Positions 35,086 through 43,936 of a DNA stretch of 64,000 nucleotides are shown here, in pieces. This DNA is from Mitsuaria sp. WAJ17. Lineage in GTDB: Bacteria; Pseudomonadota; Gammaproteobacteria; Burkholderiales; Burkholderiaceae_C. The translations under genes were made by a program, and so were the position numbers. The notes under the pieces were generated by a model. It saw only the letters and a list, made by a program, of their open reading frames with translations, did not search any database and was not told the origin of the DNA. Location of the stretch: assembly GCF_014174515.1 (NCBI RefSeq), contig NZ_JACJUG010000007.1, forward strand, positions 1 to 64,000, read 5' to 3'. Positions within the stretch are counted from its first letter, which is position 1, and each line of letters starts with the position of its first letter.

Positions 35086-37013
35086 ACAGGCCCCTCCTCG
35101 CGCTTGCCTGGGACGTGCTGGGCTCGATGCGGTTCGCCGTCGCCATCCTGGCCCTCGTGGCCGTGGCGGCGAGCATCGGCACGGTCGTGGAGCAGCAGCA
35201 GGCCCTGTCCGTCTACGTGTCCCGCTACGGGGAGCTGCAGGCGGGTGCCATGCAGGCGCTGGGCCTGGCCGACGTCTTTCATGCAGGCTGGTTTCTCTCG
35301 CTGCTCGGCTTCCTCGCCCTGTCCACCGGCCTCTGCGTCTGGCGCAACACGCCCAAGATGCTCCGCGAGTTCACCGACTTCAAGGCGCATCTGGCGCTGG
35401 CCCAGGTCCGTCATCTGCCCGGCGCCCTGCGCCTGGAAGCGGTGGCGGTCCTGCAGCAGCGGCCGGCCCTCGTTCAGGCGCTGCGTGACACGGGCTTCCG
35501 CGTTCGCGACGGCTCTTCCGAGAACACGCTCGCCATCACCGGCCACGCGGGGCGCCATCGCCGCCTGGGCTACATCGCCACGCATCTGGCCGTGGTGGTG
35601 ATCTGCGCGGGGGGGCTCATCGATGCCAACCTGCCCCTGCAGTGGCAGTTGTGGACCCAGCAGCTTCGGCCGGCGGATCCCGCCCAGCCGCTGAAGAATG
35701 TCCAGTCCTCGCCGTCCCACAACACCGCCAGCGGCGGCTTCAGGGGCAGTGTGCAACTCGTGCCCGGCCAGCGCGCCAGCCACGCGGCCGTCACGGTGGC
35801 GAACGGCTACCTCGCGCGGTCGCTGCCGGTGGCGCTGGAACTGCAGTCCTTCCAGACGCTCTACCACCCCGACGGTCGCCCGCGCGATTTCGTCAGCCAG
35901 CTGCTGGTCCGCGACCTGCACTCGGGTGATCCTCTCACGGAACTGCGCGTGAGCATGAACACGCCGGCCCGGGTGGCGGGGCTGTCGATCTACCAGTCCG
36001 GTCTCGACGATGGCGGCACGCGCCTCAGCGCCGAGCTGCTGGAGGGCGGCGGCCGTCAGCGCCTGCCCCTGAGCCTCACGGTGGGACAGGCCGGCGCCAT
36101 CCTCCTGAGCGGCCAGCCCTGGACGGTAGAGCCCGCCAGCTATCGCCCCAGGAACGTGCTGCCCGAATCCGAGGAGCAGGCCCAGGGATGGCAGAAGACC
36201 TTTCTGAGCGGCCCTCGGGCCACACGGAGCCGCGACCTCGGGCCTTCGCTGACGACCGAGCTGCGGGATGCCTCAGGGCAGGTCCGCCGCCAGACCGCCT
36301 ACCTCCAGCCCGTCGAGTGGGAGGGTCGCGCCTATGCCGTCATCGGCCTCGAGGCCGACGGCGCCGCCAGCCGCTGGCTGAGGCTGCCGCTGGATGCAAA
36401 GGGCGGCCTGGACGACTACGCCGCCCTGGTCCAGGCCCTGTCCATGCCGGCCAGCCGTGCTCGCTTGGCTGAGCGGCTGGTCGGGAGCACCCGCGTCGGC
36501 GCTTCCCTGCAGGCGGTCAGCCAGGTCCTGGACCTGGCATCCGACGCCTTTATCGACAGGGGCTGGGAGGGAATCCGCGCGGACCGTCCGCTGCTCGCAG
36601 ACCTGCTGCTGCGAGCTGGCGTGCAGGCGCTCCGGGACATCCGCCCCGGGCTGGCGTCCGAGCAGGCACTGGCCTTCGTCCGCGACTCGCTGCTGGCCTA
36701 CGGGGACTGGTGCGACGCGGGGCGACCGCCCCTGCTGCACCCGATCGAGGCCTCCCCCGTCAGCGCCACGGTGCTGCAGGTGACGCATGCGCCCGGCGCG
36801 CCCGTCGTCTGGCTGGGCATGGCCCTCCTGGCGATCGGCGTGGCCCTGATGGTGCTGCAGCGCGAGCAGCGCCTGTGGCTGCGCAGCGACGGCCCCGACC
36901 TCCTCGTGATCGGCCTGCTCCCGCCGCCTCGCGCCGACGAGGCCGAGCCGCCCTGCCTGGCGCCTCTGAAGGCGCTGATCAACCCGACAAGGAAAAGCCA
37001 TGAAACAGATTGA
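35082..37013 (+). CDS. ccsB: System II cytochrome c assembly protein CcsB/ResB
   Basis: The protein has 643 residues from a GTG overlapping the cusA stop. Three N-terminal helices (LGSMRFAVAILALVAVAASI, a second near 68-88, a third near 165-185) are followed by a large periplasmic domain and one last helix near residue 575 (GMALLAIGVALMVL). ResB with CcsA exports haem and attaches it to CxxCH motifs. It follows genes for several c-type cytochromes, so this is probably a dedicated or extra maturation unit for the island. Confidence 0.9.
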   Translation: MNRPLLALAWDVLGSMRFAVAILALVAVAASIGTVVEQQQALSVYVSRYGELQAGAMQALGLADVFHAGWFLSLLGFLALSTGLCVWRNTPKMLREFTDFKAHLALAQVRHLPGALRLEAVAVLQQRPALVQALRDTGFRVRDGSSENTLAITGHAGRHRRLGYIATHLAVVVICAGGLIDANLPLQWQLWTQQLRPADPAQPLKNVQSSPSHNTASGGFRGSVQLVPGQRASHAAVTVANGYLARSLPVALELQSFQTLYHPDGRPRDFVSQLLVRDLHSGDPLTELRVSMNTPARVAGLSIYQSGLDDGGTRLSAELLEGGGRQRLPLSLTVGQAGAILLSGQPWTVEPASYRPRNVLPESEEQAQGWQKTFLSGPRATRSRDLGPSLTTELRDASGQVRRQTAYLQPVEWEGRAYAVIGLEADGAASRWLRLPLDAKGGLDDYAALVQALSMPASRARLAERLVGSTRVGASLQAVSQVLDLASDAFIDRGWEGIRADRPLLADLLLRAGVQALRDIRPGLASEQALAFVRDSLLAYGDWCDAGRPPLLHPIEASPVSATVLQVTHAPGAPVVWLGMALLAIGVALMVLQREQRLWLRSDGPDLLVIGLLPPPRADEAEPPCLAPLKALINPTRKSHETD

Positions 37014-38139
37014 GACCTGGCCCCCACGACTCAAGGTCGGCGGCCAAGGAACCGCGCCCGAGTGGCAGGTCCATGGCGGCCTCTACCTTCTGCTGGCCGT
37101 GGCTGGCGCCCTGCGTGCGGGGCCCGCCCTGCTGGGCTGGGAAGGGGTCATCGGCATGATGGCGCTGGGCGCCGCGCTGGCATTGGCCCGGCAGTGGGCG
37201 CCAGGTTCACGCCTTTTGCTGCTCGCACTGGTGCAGGCAGCAGCGTCGGCGCTAGTGGCCATGTCGCCCGGCGCTGCGGGTCGTCACTGGGCGGCCCTGG
37301 CCTCGAGCCAGGCCCAGATCCTGCTGATGGTCACGCTCGCGCTCATGGCCTTCCTCGCATTTGCCCTCGCGCTGAGCCCGCGCCTGGCGGGTCTGCACCG
37401 GGCTGGCTGGCGCTGCCTGCAGGGCAGCGTCGTGGTCGGCCTGGGGGCCCTGGTCCTGCGCTGGCTGGAGTCCTACCAGTTGGGCGCCCACCTGGGCCAT
37501 GTGCCCATCAGCAACCTCTACGAGGTGATGGTGCTGTTCGTGGTCGTCTGCGGCCTGCTGCAGCTAAAGCTGCTCGAGCCCTCTGGCCTGCGGGGCGCAG
37601 CCCCGTTGCTATCGCTCGTCTCCGTGGCTGCCTGCGCCTTCCTGGTCTGGTATGCGATGTACCGGGGCGCGGACCAGATCCAGCCCCTGGTACCGGCACT
37701 GGACTCCTACTGGATGAAGCTGCACGTCCCCGCGAATTTCGTGGGCTATGGCTCCTTCTGCCTGGCGGCCATGCTGGGCCTGGCCCGGCTGCTGGCAGAC
37801 AGGCCACGGCTTCGTGCGCACCTGCCCGCACCCGCCACGCTGGAGATGGCCATGCACCGGCTCATCGGGCTGGGCTTTGTCTTCTTCACGCTGGCGACCA
37901 TCCTGGGCTCGCTGTGGGCCGCCGAGGCCTGGGGCGGCTACTGGTCATGGGACCCCAAGGAGACCTGGGCCCTGATCGTCTGGCTGAACTATGCCGCCTG
38001 GCTGCACATGCGGCTGGTCAAGGGCTACGGCGGGCGCCTCATCGCCTGGTGGGCACTGCTGGGCCTGCTGGTCACGCTGTTCGCTTTCCTGGGCGTCAAC
38101 ATGTACCTGGCCGGCCTGCATTCCTACGGCAGCCTTTGA
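37000..38139 (+). CDS. ccsA: System II haem-handling protein CcsA/ResC
   Basis: The protein has 379 residues and eight or more helices. It has the tryptophan-rich haem-binding motif WGGYWSWDPKETWALIVWL of the CcsA/CcmC/CcmF family and flanking histidines that ligate haem. It forms the synthase with CcsB. The gene overlaps ccsB by 14 bp, as expected for a translationally coupled pair. Confidence 0.93.
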   Translation: MKQIETWPPRLKVGGQGTAPEWQVHGGLYLLLAVAGALRAGPALLGWEGVIGMMALGAALALARQWAPGSRLLLLALVQAAASALVAMSPGAAGRHWAALASSQAQILLMVTLALMAFLAFALALSPRLAGLHRAGWRCLQGSVVVGLGALVLRWLESYQLGAHLGHVPISNLYEVMVLFVVVCGLLQLKLLEPSGLRGAAPLLSLVSVAACAFLVWYAMYRGADQIQPLVPALDSYWMKLHVPANFVGYGSFCLAAMLGLARLLADRPRLRAHLPAPATLEMAMHRLIGLGFVFFTLATILGSLWAAEAWGGYWSWDPKETWALIVWLNYAAWLHMRLVKGYGGRLIAWWALLGLLVTLFAFLGVNMYLAGLHSYGSL

Positions 38140-38149
38140 GGGGGAAGAC

Positions 38150-38419
38150 ATGGTTTCCAGCTTCCTCGCCCTGGGACTCCTCGCCAGCAACGTCGCCGCC
38201 TGGCTGTGCCTGCGATGGTTGCGGGGCACTGCGGCACGGCTGGCGCTCTTTTGTGCCGCGCTCCTGGGCTGGTGCGCCGTGCCTCGGCTGATCGACGGCT
38301 CCTACGGCATCGCACAGCAGCCTTGGCACGCAGCGGCGGTCATGGCAGCGGTGTTCATCGTGGCCGCCAGCCCGAGCTGGTTCCTGCATGAAGTCCTGCG
38401 AAAGCGGCGCGGCGCTTGA
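38150..38419 (+). CDS. Small membrane protein at the end of the nirK-ccsBA operon
   Basis: The protein has 89 residues with three hydrophobic helices (near 5-22, 28-45, 60-80) and a basic C-terminus. GGGGGAAG precedes the ATG 10 bp after ccsA. I do not recognise the family. Position at the operon end suggests an accessory role in the same respiratory package. Confidence 0.6.
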   Translation: MVSSFLALGLLASNVAAWLCLRWLRGTAARLALFCAALLGWCAVPRLIDGSYGIAQQPWHAAAVMAAVFIVAASPSWFLHEVLRKRRGA

Positions 38420-38503
38420 GGGCGTCGAAGGCGACCCGCAGCCAGGCCAGCCCCCGGCGTCCGGCCTGCCCTGAATCTCCAGGCGCGGAGCAGCGAAAGA
38501 AAA

Positions 38504-38529
38504 GGCGCGCCGGATCCCTCCGGCGCGCC
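38504..38529 (-). terminator. Intrinsic terminator of the small membrane gene at 38564
   Basis: A perfect 11-bp stem (GGCGCGCCGGA with its complement) closes on a 4-nt loop TCCC. Read on the minus strand it is followed by TTTTCTTT, the expected U-rich tail. It lies 34 bp after the stop of the minus-strand gene. For the plus-strand operon ending at 38419 the hairpin has no T-run but may also act. Confidence 0.85.
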
Positions 38530-38563
38530 GACAGCGCGGGCCAGATCCCTGGCACGCGACGCA

Positions 38564-38797
38564 TCAGGCCATGGCCGGCGTCGTTTGGCTCATCTCATGC
38601 TGCGCAGCCAGGCGAAGCACATAGCCGAGCTTGAAGAAACCCGCCGCGATCACGATGGCGAGATGCGCCAGCACTTGCAGGCCCAGGCCGACCTGGTCGG
38701 CCAGCGGGTAGGCGACCAGGGTGCTCAGCACCATGATGGCAAAGGACACCATCAGCGTGCGGTTGCCCGTCCTCAGGAAGCGTTGGGGGGTGTGCAT
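38564..38797 (-). CDS. Small two-helix membrane protein with an NsrR-like site upstream
   Basis: The protein has 77 residues: a basic N-terminus (MHTPQRFLRTGNRTL), then two helices around 15-35 and 40-62, then LGYVLRLAAQHEMS. Similar small membrane proteins occur near NO-metabolism genes in betaproteobacteria as far as I recall, without an assigned function. It is monocistronic, with its own terminator, and an NsrR-like site lies 22 bp upstream of its start. That makes it a likely NO-induced gene. Confidence 0.7.
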   Translation of the reverse strand: MHTPQRFLRTGNRTLMVSFAIMVLSTLVAYPLADQVGLGLQVLAHLAIVIAAGFFKLGYVLRLAAQHEMSQTTPAMA

Positions 38798-38819
38798 GGC
38801 GAGTCATCACATTTCGTTT

Positions 38820-38842
38820 AACATGCATTCAGAATAGATGTA
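38820..38842. promoter_or_regulatory. NsrR-like site upstream of the small membrane gene
   Basis: Left half AACATGCATTC matches the NsrR half-site at 9 of 11; right half GAATAGATGTA matches at 7 of 11. A further half-site AAGATGCA lies at 38858-38865. The surrounding 38798-39017 is AT-rich compared with the genes and contains promoters in both directions. This is the weakest of the four sites. Confidence 0.5.
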
Positions 38843-38971
38843 TTATTCGACGAACGCAAGATGCAAATGCAAAGCCATCAGGGCACGCGAGGCGTTTGCA
38901 CCAATAGCGAGAATTCATTCACTCGTTGATCGCGCATGCAAGAAGACTCATCCCTAGATGCTCGCCATTTT

Positions 38972-38988
38972 TCATGCATATAACATGA
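38972..38988. promoter_or_regulatory. Short dyad before the Tat-exported propeller gene
   Basis: TCATG and CATGA flank CATATAA, 30 bp upstream of the start at 39018. ATGCAT and ACATG within it resemble degenerate NsrR half-sites. It could equally be a -10 region. Support is positional only. Confidence 0.25.
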
Positions 38989-39017
38989 CTGTTTTCCCAA
39001 GAAGCCAGGAGAGAAAC

Positions 39018-40328
39018 ATGCGCCAGCAGCTCAATGCCGCCCGCTTCACGGCCCCTCGCCTCGCGTCCTCGCCGTTGATGGATGCCAACCCTCATGAGGC
39101 CACCCGGCTTGCGGGTGACGCACCGGCCCATGCCCCTTTCCCGGGCGTGCGCATGCCGCCGAACCGGCACCGCCGGCAGCTGCTGGGAGGCACCCTGGCG
39201 GCACTGAGTGGCGCGGCGCTGGCGAAGGTCGATCTCGATCAGGAAACACCGCTGCCGCCAGGCCCAAGGCCTCCTCTGGGCGCCGATGCCGCGGTGGATG
39301 GCGAAGGCCGGCTGTGGCTTCTGAGTGCGGGCGCTGGCCAGGACCTGCAGCTGCGCGTCTACCAGGGCGCGGCCCGCTTTGATGAAGCCCGCTCCCTCGG
39401 GACGCCCGCCGAGCCCATCCATTGGACGAGCGAGAACGCCCCGCGCCTGGCTTTCGGGCCGATGGGCCGGGCGGCCCTGGCCTACAGCACGCGCGGGGAG
39501 AACCACCGCGCCGGTCGGCTGCGGGTCCATCTGTCCCGCGATGGCGGCCGCAGCTTCGGCCCCGCGCTGGCCCCGGGCGAGCCGGCCTACCCTGAAGGCC
39601 AGGGCTTTGCGTCCCTGGCCTTCGATCGCTCTGGGCAGCTGCATGTCAGCTGGCTCAACCGGCACGCGCCCGGGTCCCCTGGCGCTGCGAGCGGCTCCCT
39701 GCTGTACCACTGCACGGCGAACGAGGCATTCGAGGCCTTGCAGCCACCGCAGCCGCTGGCATCGACCAGTTGCCAGTGCTGCCGGACCGCCACAGCCGTC
39801 AGCAACGAGGGGCAGCCCGCCTTCCTGTGGCGCCACATCTTCCCGGGCGGCACTCGCGACAACGCCTTTGCATCCAGCCGGCGCCCCGGCCATGTCGAGC
39901 GCATCGGCCACGATCGCTGGCGCCTGGACGCCTGCCCGCACCATGGCCCCTCCCTGTGCGCGGACGCAGCAGGCGGCTTCCATGCCGTGTGGTTCACCCA
40001 TGTGGCCGGAGAGGGCCGCGTGCGGTATGGGCGCCTGGATGCTGACGGCCGGCTGCGCCAGTCCGAGCGAAGCCTGCCCGATCCCTCGGCCGAGCATGCC
40101 GTCGTGGCGGCCCTGGGCACCCAGGTGGTCGTGCTCTGGCGCTCCTTCGACGGCGAGCGCCATCAGCTCCATGCCTGGCTCTCCCGCGACAGTGGCCGGC
40201 ACTTCGAGCGCAGGGTTCTGGCCCAGACGCCTCATGCGGCGGATCACCCGCGCCTGGCCAGCGGCAGCGGCCGCCTGTATGCCGTCTGGCAGACCGCCAC
40301 ACAGGTCTTCGTGGAGGACCTCGCATGA
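39018..40328 (+). CDS. Tat-exported sialidase-like beta-propeller protein
   Basis: The protein has 436 residues. The start at 39018 follows AGGAGAG. After about 45 residues comes a twin-arginine signal, RHRRQLLGGTLAALSGAALA, so the protein is probably folded before export. The mature part has BNR/Asp-box repeats (LSRDGGRSFG, LSRDSGRHFE) of a six-bladed sialidase-type propeller. A metal-like TSCQCCRTA motif sits mid-protein. True sialidase catalytic residues are not evident. A Cys cluster plus Tat export hints at a bound cofactor or metal. It is coupled to the next gene by a 4-bp overlap. Confidence 0.75.
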   Translation: MRQQLNAARFTAPRLASSPLMDANPHEATRLAGDAPAHAPFPGVRMPPNRHRRQLLGGTLAALSGAALAKVDLDQETPLPPGPRPPLGADAAVDGEGRLWLLSAGAGQDLQLRVYQGAARFDEARSLGTPAEPIHWTSENAPRLAFGPMGRAALAYSTRGENHRAGRLRVHLSRDGGRSFGPALAPGEPAYPEGQGFASLAFDRSGQLHVSWLNRHAPGSPGAASGSLLYHCTANEAFEALQPPQPLASTSCQCCRTATAVSNEGQPAFLWRHIFPGGTRDNAFASSRRPGHVERIGHDRWRLDACPHHGPSLCADAAGGFHAVWFTHVAGEGRVRYGRLDADGRLRQSERSLPDPSAEHAVVAALGTQVVVLWRSFDGERHQLHAWLSRDSGRHFERRVLAQTPHAADHPRLASGSGRLYAVWQTATQVFVEDLA

Positions 40329-40804
40329 ACAGCCCCCTCTTGCGCCCACTCGGCATCCTGGCCCTGGCTGCGGGATGCCAGGCCCTCTGGGCCGGCGAGG
40401 CCACGACCCTGACGCCCGAGACCTGGCGCGCGCTGCAGCGGCAAACGACCAGGCCGACCGTGGTGCTCTTCTCGGCCACCTACTGCTCGACCTGCCCCCG
40501 GGCCGTCGAGGCGCTCGATCGCTTCCGCCAGGCCAAGGCCCAGCCGATCCAGTTGATCACGGTGGTGATGGATGCCGACGAGCAGGCCCTCCCCTCCCCC
40601 TCCGCCCACAGCCGCGGGCACCCGGGCGATCGGGCGTTCAGGCCAGGCCCCAGCGCGCAGGCCCTGCAGTTCGCCGTCGATCCCCGATGGCGTGGAGAGA
40701 CCCCTCGCCTGGTCCTGCTGAGGCCGGGTGCCGGCCGACGCGACCTGCTGGGCATTCCCAGCACCGAACAGCTCGACTGGCTATTGGACAAACCAAGCCA
40801 CTAG
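40325..40804 (+). CDS. Periplasmic thioredoxin-like protein with CSTC motif
   Basis: The protein has 159 residues with a signal peptide ending ALWAGEA. The thioredoxin-like fold has VVLFSATYCSTCPRAVEAL, giving a CxxC active site, and a late cis-Pro region (TPRLVLL). It may reduce the Cys cluster of the propeller protein with which it overlaps. No DsbD-like partner is nearby. Confidence 0.75.
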   Translation: MNSPLLRPLGILALAAGCQALWAGEATTLTPETWRALQRQTTRPTVVLFSATYCSTCPRAVEALDRFRQAKAQPIQLITVVMDADEQALPSPSAHSRGHPGDRAFRPGPSAQALQFAVDPRWRGETPRLVLLRPGAGRRDLLGIPSTEQLDWLLDKPSH

Positions 40805-40879
40805 GCGGTCCGCAGTTGCTCCCGCGCAGGCGCTCCCCACACCCCGGGCGCACCGCGCCCTCCGCTGAATGCTCACAAG

Positions 40880-43219
40880 ATGAATTTCCGAACCTTGAAG
40901 ACACTGCTGCTGCCCGCCCTCGTCTCCCTGGCCTGCCAGGCCCTGGCGCAAGGCGTGGCCACCGAGGCCCAGTTCACGCCGGTCATCGTGGCCGGTCAGT
41001 CCATCCGAAGCGGCCTGCCTGCCACCCTGGCCGGCAGCACCGTCGGCACCTCGGCCCTGCAGTTGCGGGCGCAGAACCTGGTCAATCCGGAAGACGCGCT
41101 CGCCTATGCCCCCAACACGACCCTGCGCAAGCGCTACATCGGGGATCGCAATGCCCTGATCGCCGGTCGCAGCTTCGGCACCCTGCAGCCATCGCGGGGT
41201 CTGGTCTACCTGGACGGCTACCTGATCAGCAACTTCCTGGGCCGCTTCGACGCGCCGCGCTGGAACATGATCAGCCCCGAGGCGCTCGAACGTGTGGACA
41301 TGTTCTTCGGCCCCTACTCCGCCCTGTTTCCGGGCAACTCCATCGGCACCACGGTGGCGGTCACTCAGCGCGTGCCGAAGCGGCTGGAGGTCTCCGGCCG
41401 CCTGACGGCCTTCTCCCAGACGCTGGCCCCCTACGGGCAGCGCGACCGCTTCGGCGGCGGGCAGGCCTCCCTGCATGCGGGTACGCGCCTGGACAGCGGC
41501 ATGTGGATCGTGGGGGACTTCAACCACCAGAGCTCGACCTCCCAGCCCATGCAGTACCACACGGTGGTGGCCAATGCGGCGGGCGTCTTTCCGACCGTGA
41601 CGGGCCCAGCCACGCGCGTCACCGGCATCGTCTATGACCGGGACCCCAAGGGCCTGAGGCGCGCCGCGTTCGGCGCGAACGCGGGCGCCATCGAGCATGC
41701 GGTGCAGGACACGCTGAACCTGCGTGCGGGCCTGGACCTGACGCCCACGTTGGTGGCCAGCGGCATGGCCTCCTGGTGGCAGGTGGATGCCCAGGCGCGC
41801 AACGAGACCTGGCTGCGCGATGCCTCCGGCCAGGCGGTCTGGTCCGGCCTGGTGACGGACGGCGCCAACCGCTTCGACATCCCGCTGGCCAGCTTCGCGC
41901 CCGCAACGCGCCAGGAAACCCACCAGCAGCTGGGCGCCACCTTCAAGACACGGCACGGTCCGGGCTGGAACCAGTCCCTGGTGCTGTCCGACTACAGGAT
42001 CCTGAAGGACGCTGCACGCCAGGCCAGCCGCCCGGACCCGCTGGCATCCCTGGGCGGCGCCGGCACCCTGACCCGGCGCGACGGCACCGGCTGGAACACC
42101 GCCGAAGTGCAGGCCAGCTACACACCGGTGCCCGGTGACTGGGGCGACGGCCGCCACGCCCTCGCCCTGGGCCTGCATCACAACAGCTACCGGCTGGAGA
42201 ACCGCGTCAACAGCATGACGGCCGCCGAGGACTGGCGAGGGGCTGAGGGCACACCGTCCCAGTTCTTCGGAGGGCGGACCGAGGTCATGGCGCTGTATGC
42301 CCAGGACGTCTGGGACATCGCCGAGGACTGGAAGCTGACCCTGGGCTGGCGCCAGGAGCGATTCAAGGCCTTCGACGGTCGCCAACTGGGGAGTGGCGTG
42401 ACGGTGAACTACGACAGCCGGGTACTGAACGGCCGCTCCCCCAAGGCCGCGCTGTCCTGGTCCCCCAGCGATGCACTGCTGCTCAAGGCCAGCCTCGGGC
42501 GGGGCGTCCGCTTTCCCAACGTCGAGGAGCTCTACAACGGCACGGTGAGCGCCACAAGCCAGACACTCTCAGATCCCACCCTGAAGGCAGAGACCTCCGA
42601 TGCCCTGGAACTGAGCGCCGAGCAGGACTGGGAGCGGCAGCGCCTGCGGCTGTCCCTGTACTGGGACGATGTCCGCCATGCCATCCTGCGCCAATCGACA
42701 CCCGATGCCGCCGTCTGCAAGACCACCGTCACCGGGGCGCAGACCTATACCTGCGTGCAGAACGTGGAGCGGGTGAAGACGCAGGGCGTCGAGCTGGTGT
42801 GGTCTGCCGAAGACCTCTGGGTCAAGGGGCTGCACCTGAGCGCCAGCGCCGCCTACACCTTCCGCAGCGAGGTGACGGCCAATGCCAAGGACCCCGCCAT
42901 GGTGGGCAAGTGGTGGCTGCGCGTGCCCCGCACCCGCGCCACGCTGCAGGCCAGCTATCGGCCGGATGCCCGATGGCTGTACTGCGTCGGCTGGCGCCAT
43001 CAGGGCCGTGCCTATGCCGACACCTACAACCTCGATATCAAGCCCGGGGTCTACGGCGGTGTGTCCAGGCTCAATCAGCTGGACGTCCGTGGCGCCTACA
43101 AGTTCAATCGGCAGATCGAGCTGGCGCTGGGCATCAACAACCTGACGGGCCAGCAGGCCTACCAGAGCCACCCCTTCCCGGGGCGCACGGCATTCGTGGA
43201 GCTTCGCCTCGAACGCTGA
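40880..43219 (+). CDS. TonB-dependent outer-membrane receptor
   Basis: The protein has 779 residues. A signal peptide ending CQALAQ is followed by a plug domain (LVNPEDALAYAPNTTLRKRY, then ISPEALERVDMFFGPYSALF) and a 22-strand barrel that ends with aromatic-rich FVELRLER. It imports a scarce metal complex or other ligand with TonB energy. NosA/OprC-type copper receptors occur beside denitrification genes, and the copper-rich neighbourhood makes copper a reasonable guess; no ligand residues prove it. It lies 75 bp after the thioredoxin gene and is probably in the same operon. Confidence 0.88.
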   Translation: MNFRTLKTLLLPALVSLACQALAQGVATEAQFTPVIVAGQSIRSGLPATLAGSTVGTSALQLRAQNLVNPEDALAYAPNTTLRKRYIGDRNALIAGRSFGTLQPSRGLVYLDGYLISNFLGRFDAPRWNMISPEALERVDMFFGPYSALFPGNSIGTTVAVTQRVPKRLEVSGRLTAFSQTLAPYGQRDRFGGGQASLHAGTRLDSGMWIVGDFNHQSSTSQPMQYHTVVANAAGVFPTVTGPATRVTGIVYDRDPKGLRRAAFGANAGAIEHAVQDTLNLRAGLDLTPTLVASGMASWWQVDAQARNETWLRDASGQAVWSGLVTDGANRFDIPLASFAPATRQETHQQLGATFKTRHGPGWNQSLVLSDYRILKDAARQASRPDPLASLGGAGTLTRRDGTGWNTAEVQASYTPVPGDWGDGRHALALGLHHNSYRLENRVNSMTAAEDWRGAEGTPSQFFGGRTEVMALYAQDVWDIAEDWKLTLGWRQERFKAFDGRQLGSGVTVNYDSRVLNGRSPKAALSWSPSDALLLKASLGRGVRFPNVEELYNGTVSATSQTLSDPTLKAETSDALELSAEQDWERQRLRLSLYWDDVRHAILRQSTPDAAVCKTTVTGAQTYTCVQNVERVKTQGVELVWSAEDLWVKGLHLSASAAYTFRSEVTANAKDPAMVGKWWLRVPRTRATLQASYRPDARWLYCVGWRHQGRAYADTYNLDIKPGVYGGVSRLNQLDVRGAYKFNRQIELALGINNLTGQQAYQSHPFPGRTAFVELRLER

Positions 43220-43392
43220 AGAACAGGCGCTGCCGCGGCCATGCGCTGCCCTGCAGCCCCTTCCTGCCCTGCTTGCCCAGCACTGCAGCCGGCAGCTCAA
43301 GCGTGCCGCGCAGCTTGGCGGCCACGTTTGCAAGCCTCCCCCACCTCGTGGTCACCGGCGCCTGACGTTCAACACCACTGCCAAGCTGAAGG

Positions 43393-43420
43393 TCGGCGGA
43401 CGCCGCAGGCGGTCCGCCGA
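43393..43420. other. Hairpin between convergent genes
   Basis: TCGGCGGAC and GTCCGCCGA pair perfectly around a 10-nt loop, between the TonB receptor (plus) and the gene at 43430 (minus). No T-run is present on either side. It may stop transcription from both directions with Rho. The rest of 43220-43429 shows nothing definite. Confidence 0.4.
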
Positions 43421-43429
43421 GCTGGCATG

Positions 43430-43936
43430 CTATACCGCCCCCTCGACTGGATAGCCATAGTGCGGAGGCTGGTTGACCGGCACCCAAGGCCAGTGTGCTG
43501 GCTTCTTGATGGCGCGACGCGCGGCTGCGAATTCCTGCTCGGTTAGAAATAGTCCGCTCAAGTCATTGCCTCCGTACAGCGCGTAGAAACGGTGCTCGGA
43601 CGAAGCAAGGCTGGCATTCACAATATCGAAAAACGCCACGGTGGCTCGCGCCCACCCGTCTTGGCTTTTCGCACCGATATCCCAGATCACGTACTTCTTC
43701 CCTCCAGCAGCGACGCAGTATGTGGCGCCGTCGTCGTCGCCTTCTTCCGTGACTTCAAGGGGAGAACTGGCATACCTTCTGAGAAGCGGAAGCAGTTGTT
43801 GGTATGCCGACAGGATGCCTCCCTCCGCCAGATCTTCGGCGTCCAGGTGGACCATTTGGCCGTAGTCCAAGGGGTCCCGCTCCGCGGGACCGGCGCGACG
43901 GAACAAGGACCTGAGGCGATCGGTGATGCGCGTCAT
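43430..43936 (-). CDS. Hypothetical protein at the island edge
   Basis: The protein has 168 residues, mixed alpha/beta, no signal peptide or helices spanning the membrane. Base composition is lower in GC than the respiratory genes. It contains GDDDGATYCVAAGGKKYVIW and ends near PPHYGYPVEGAV. I do not recognise the family; size and setting would fit an immunity or cassette-type protein, but nothing proves this. Confidence 0.6.
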   Translation of the reverse strand: MTRITDRLRSLFRRAGPAERDPLDYGQMVHLDAEDLAEGGILSAYQQLLPLLRRYASSPLEVTEEGDDDGATYCVAAGGKKYVIWDIGAKSQDGWARATVAFFDIVNASLASSEHRFYALYGGNDLSGLFLTEQEFAAARRAIKKPAHWPWVPVNQPPHYGYPVEGAV

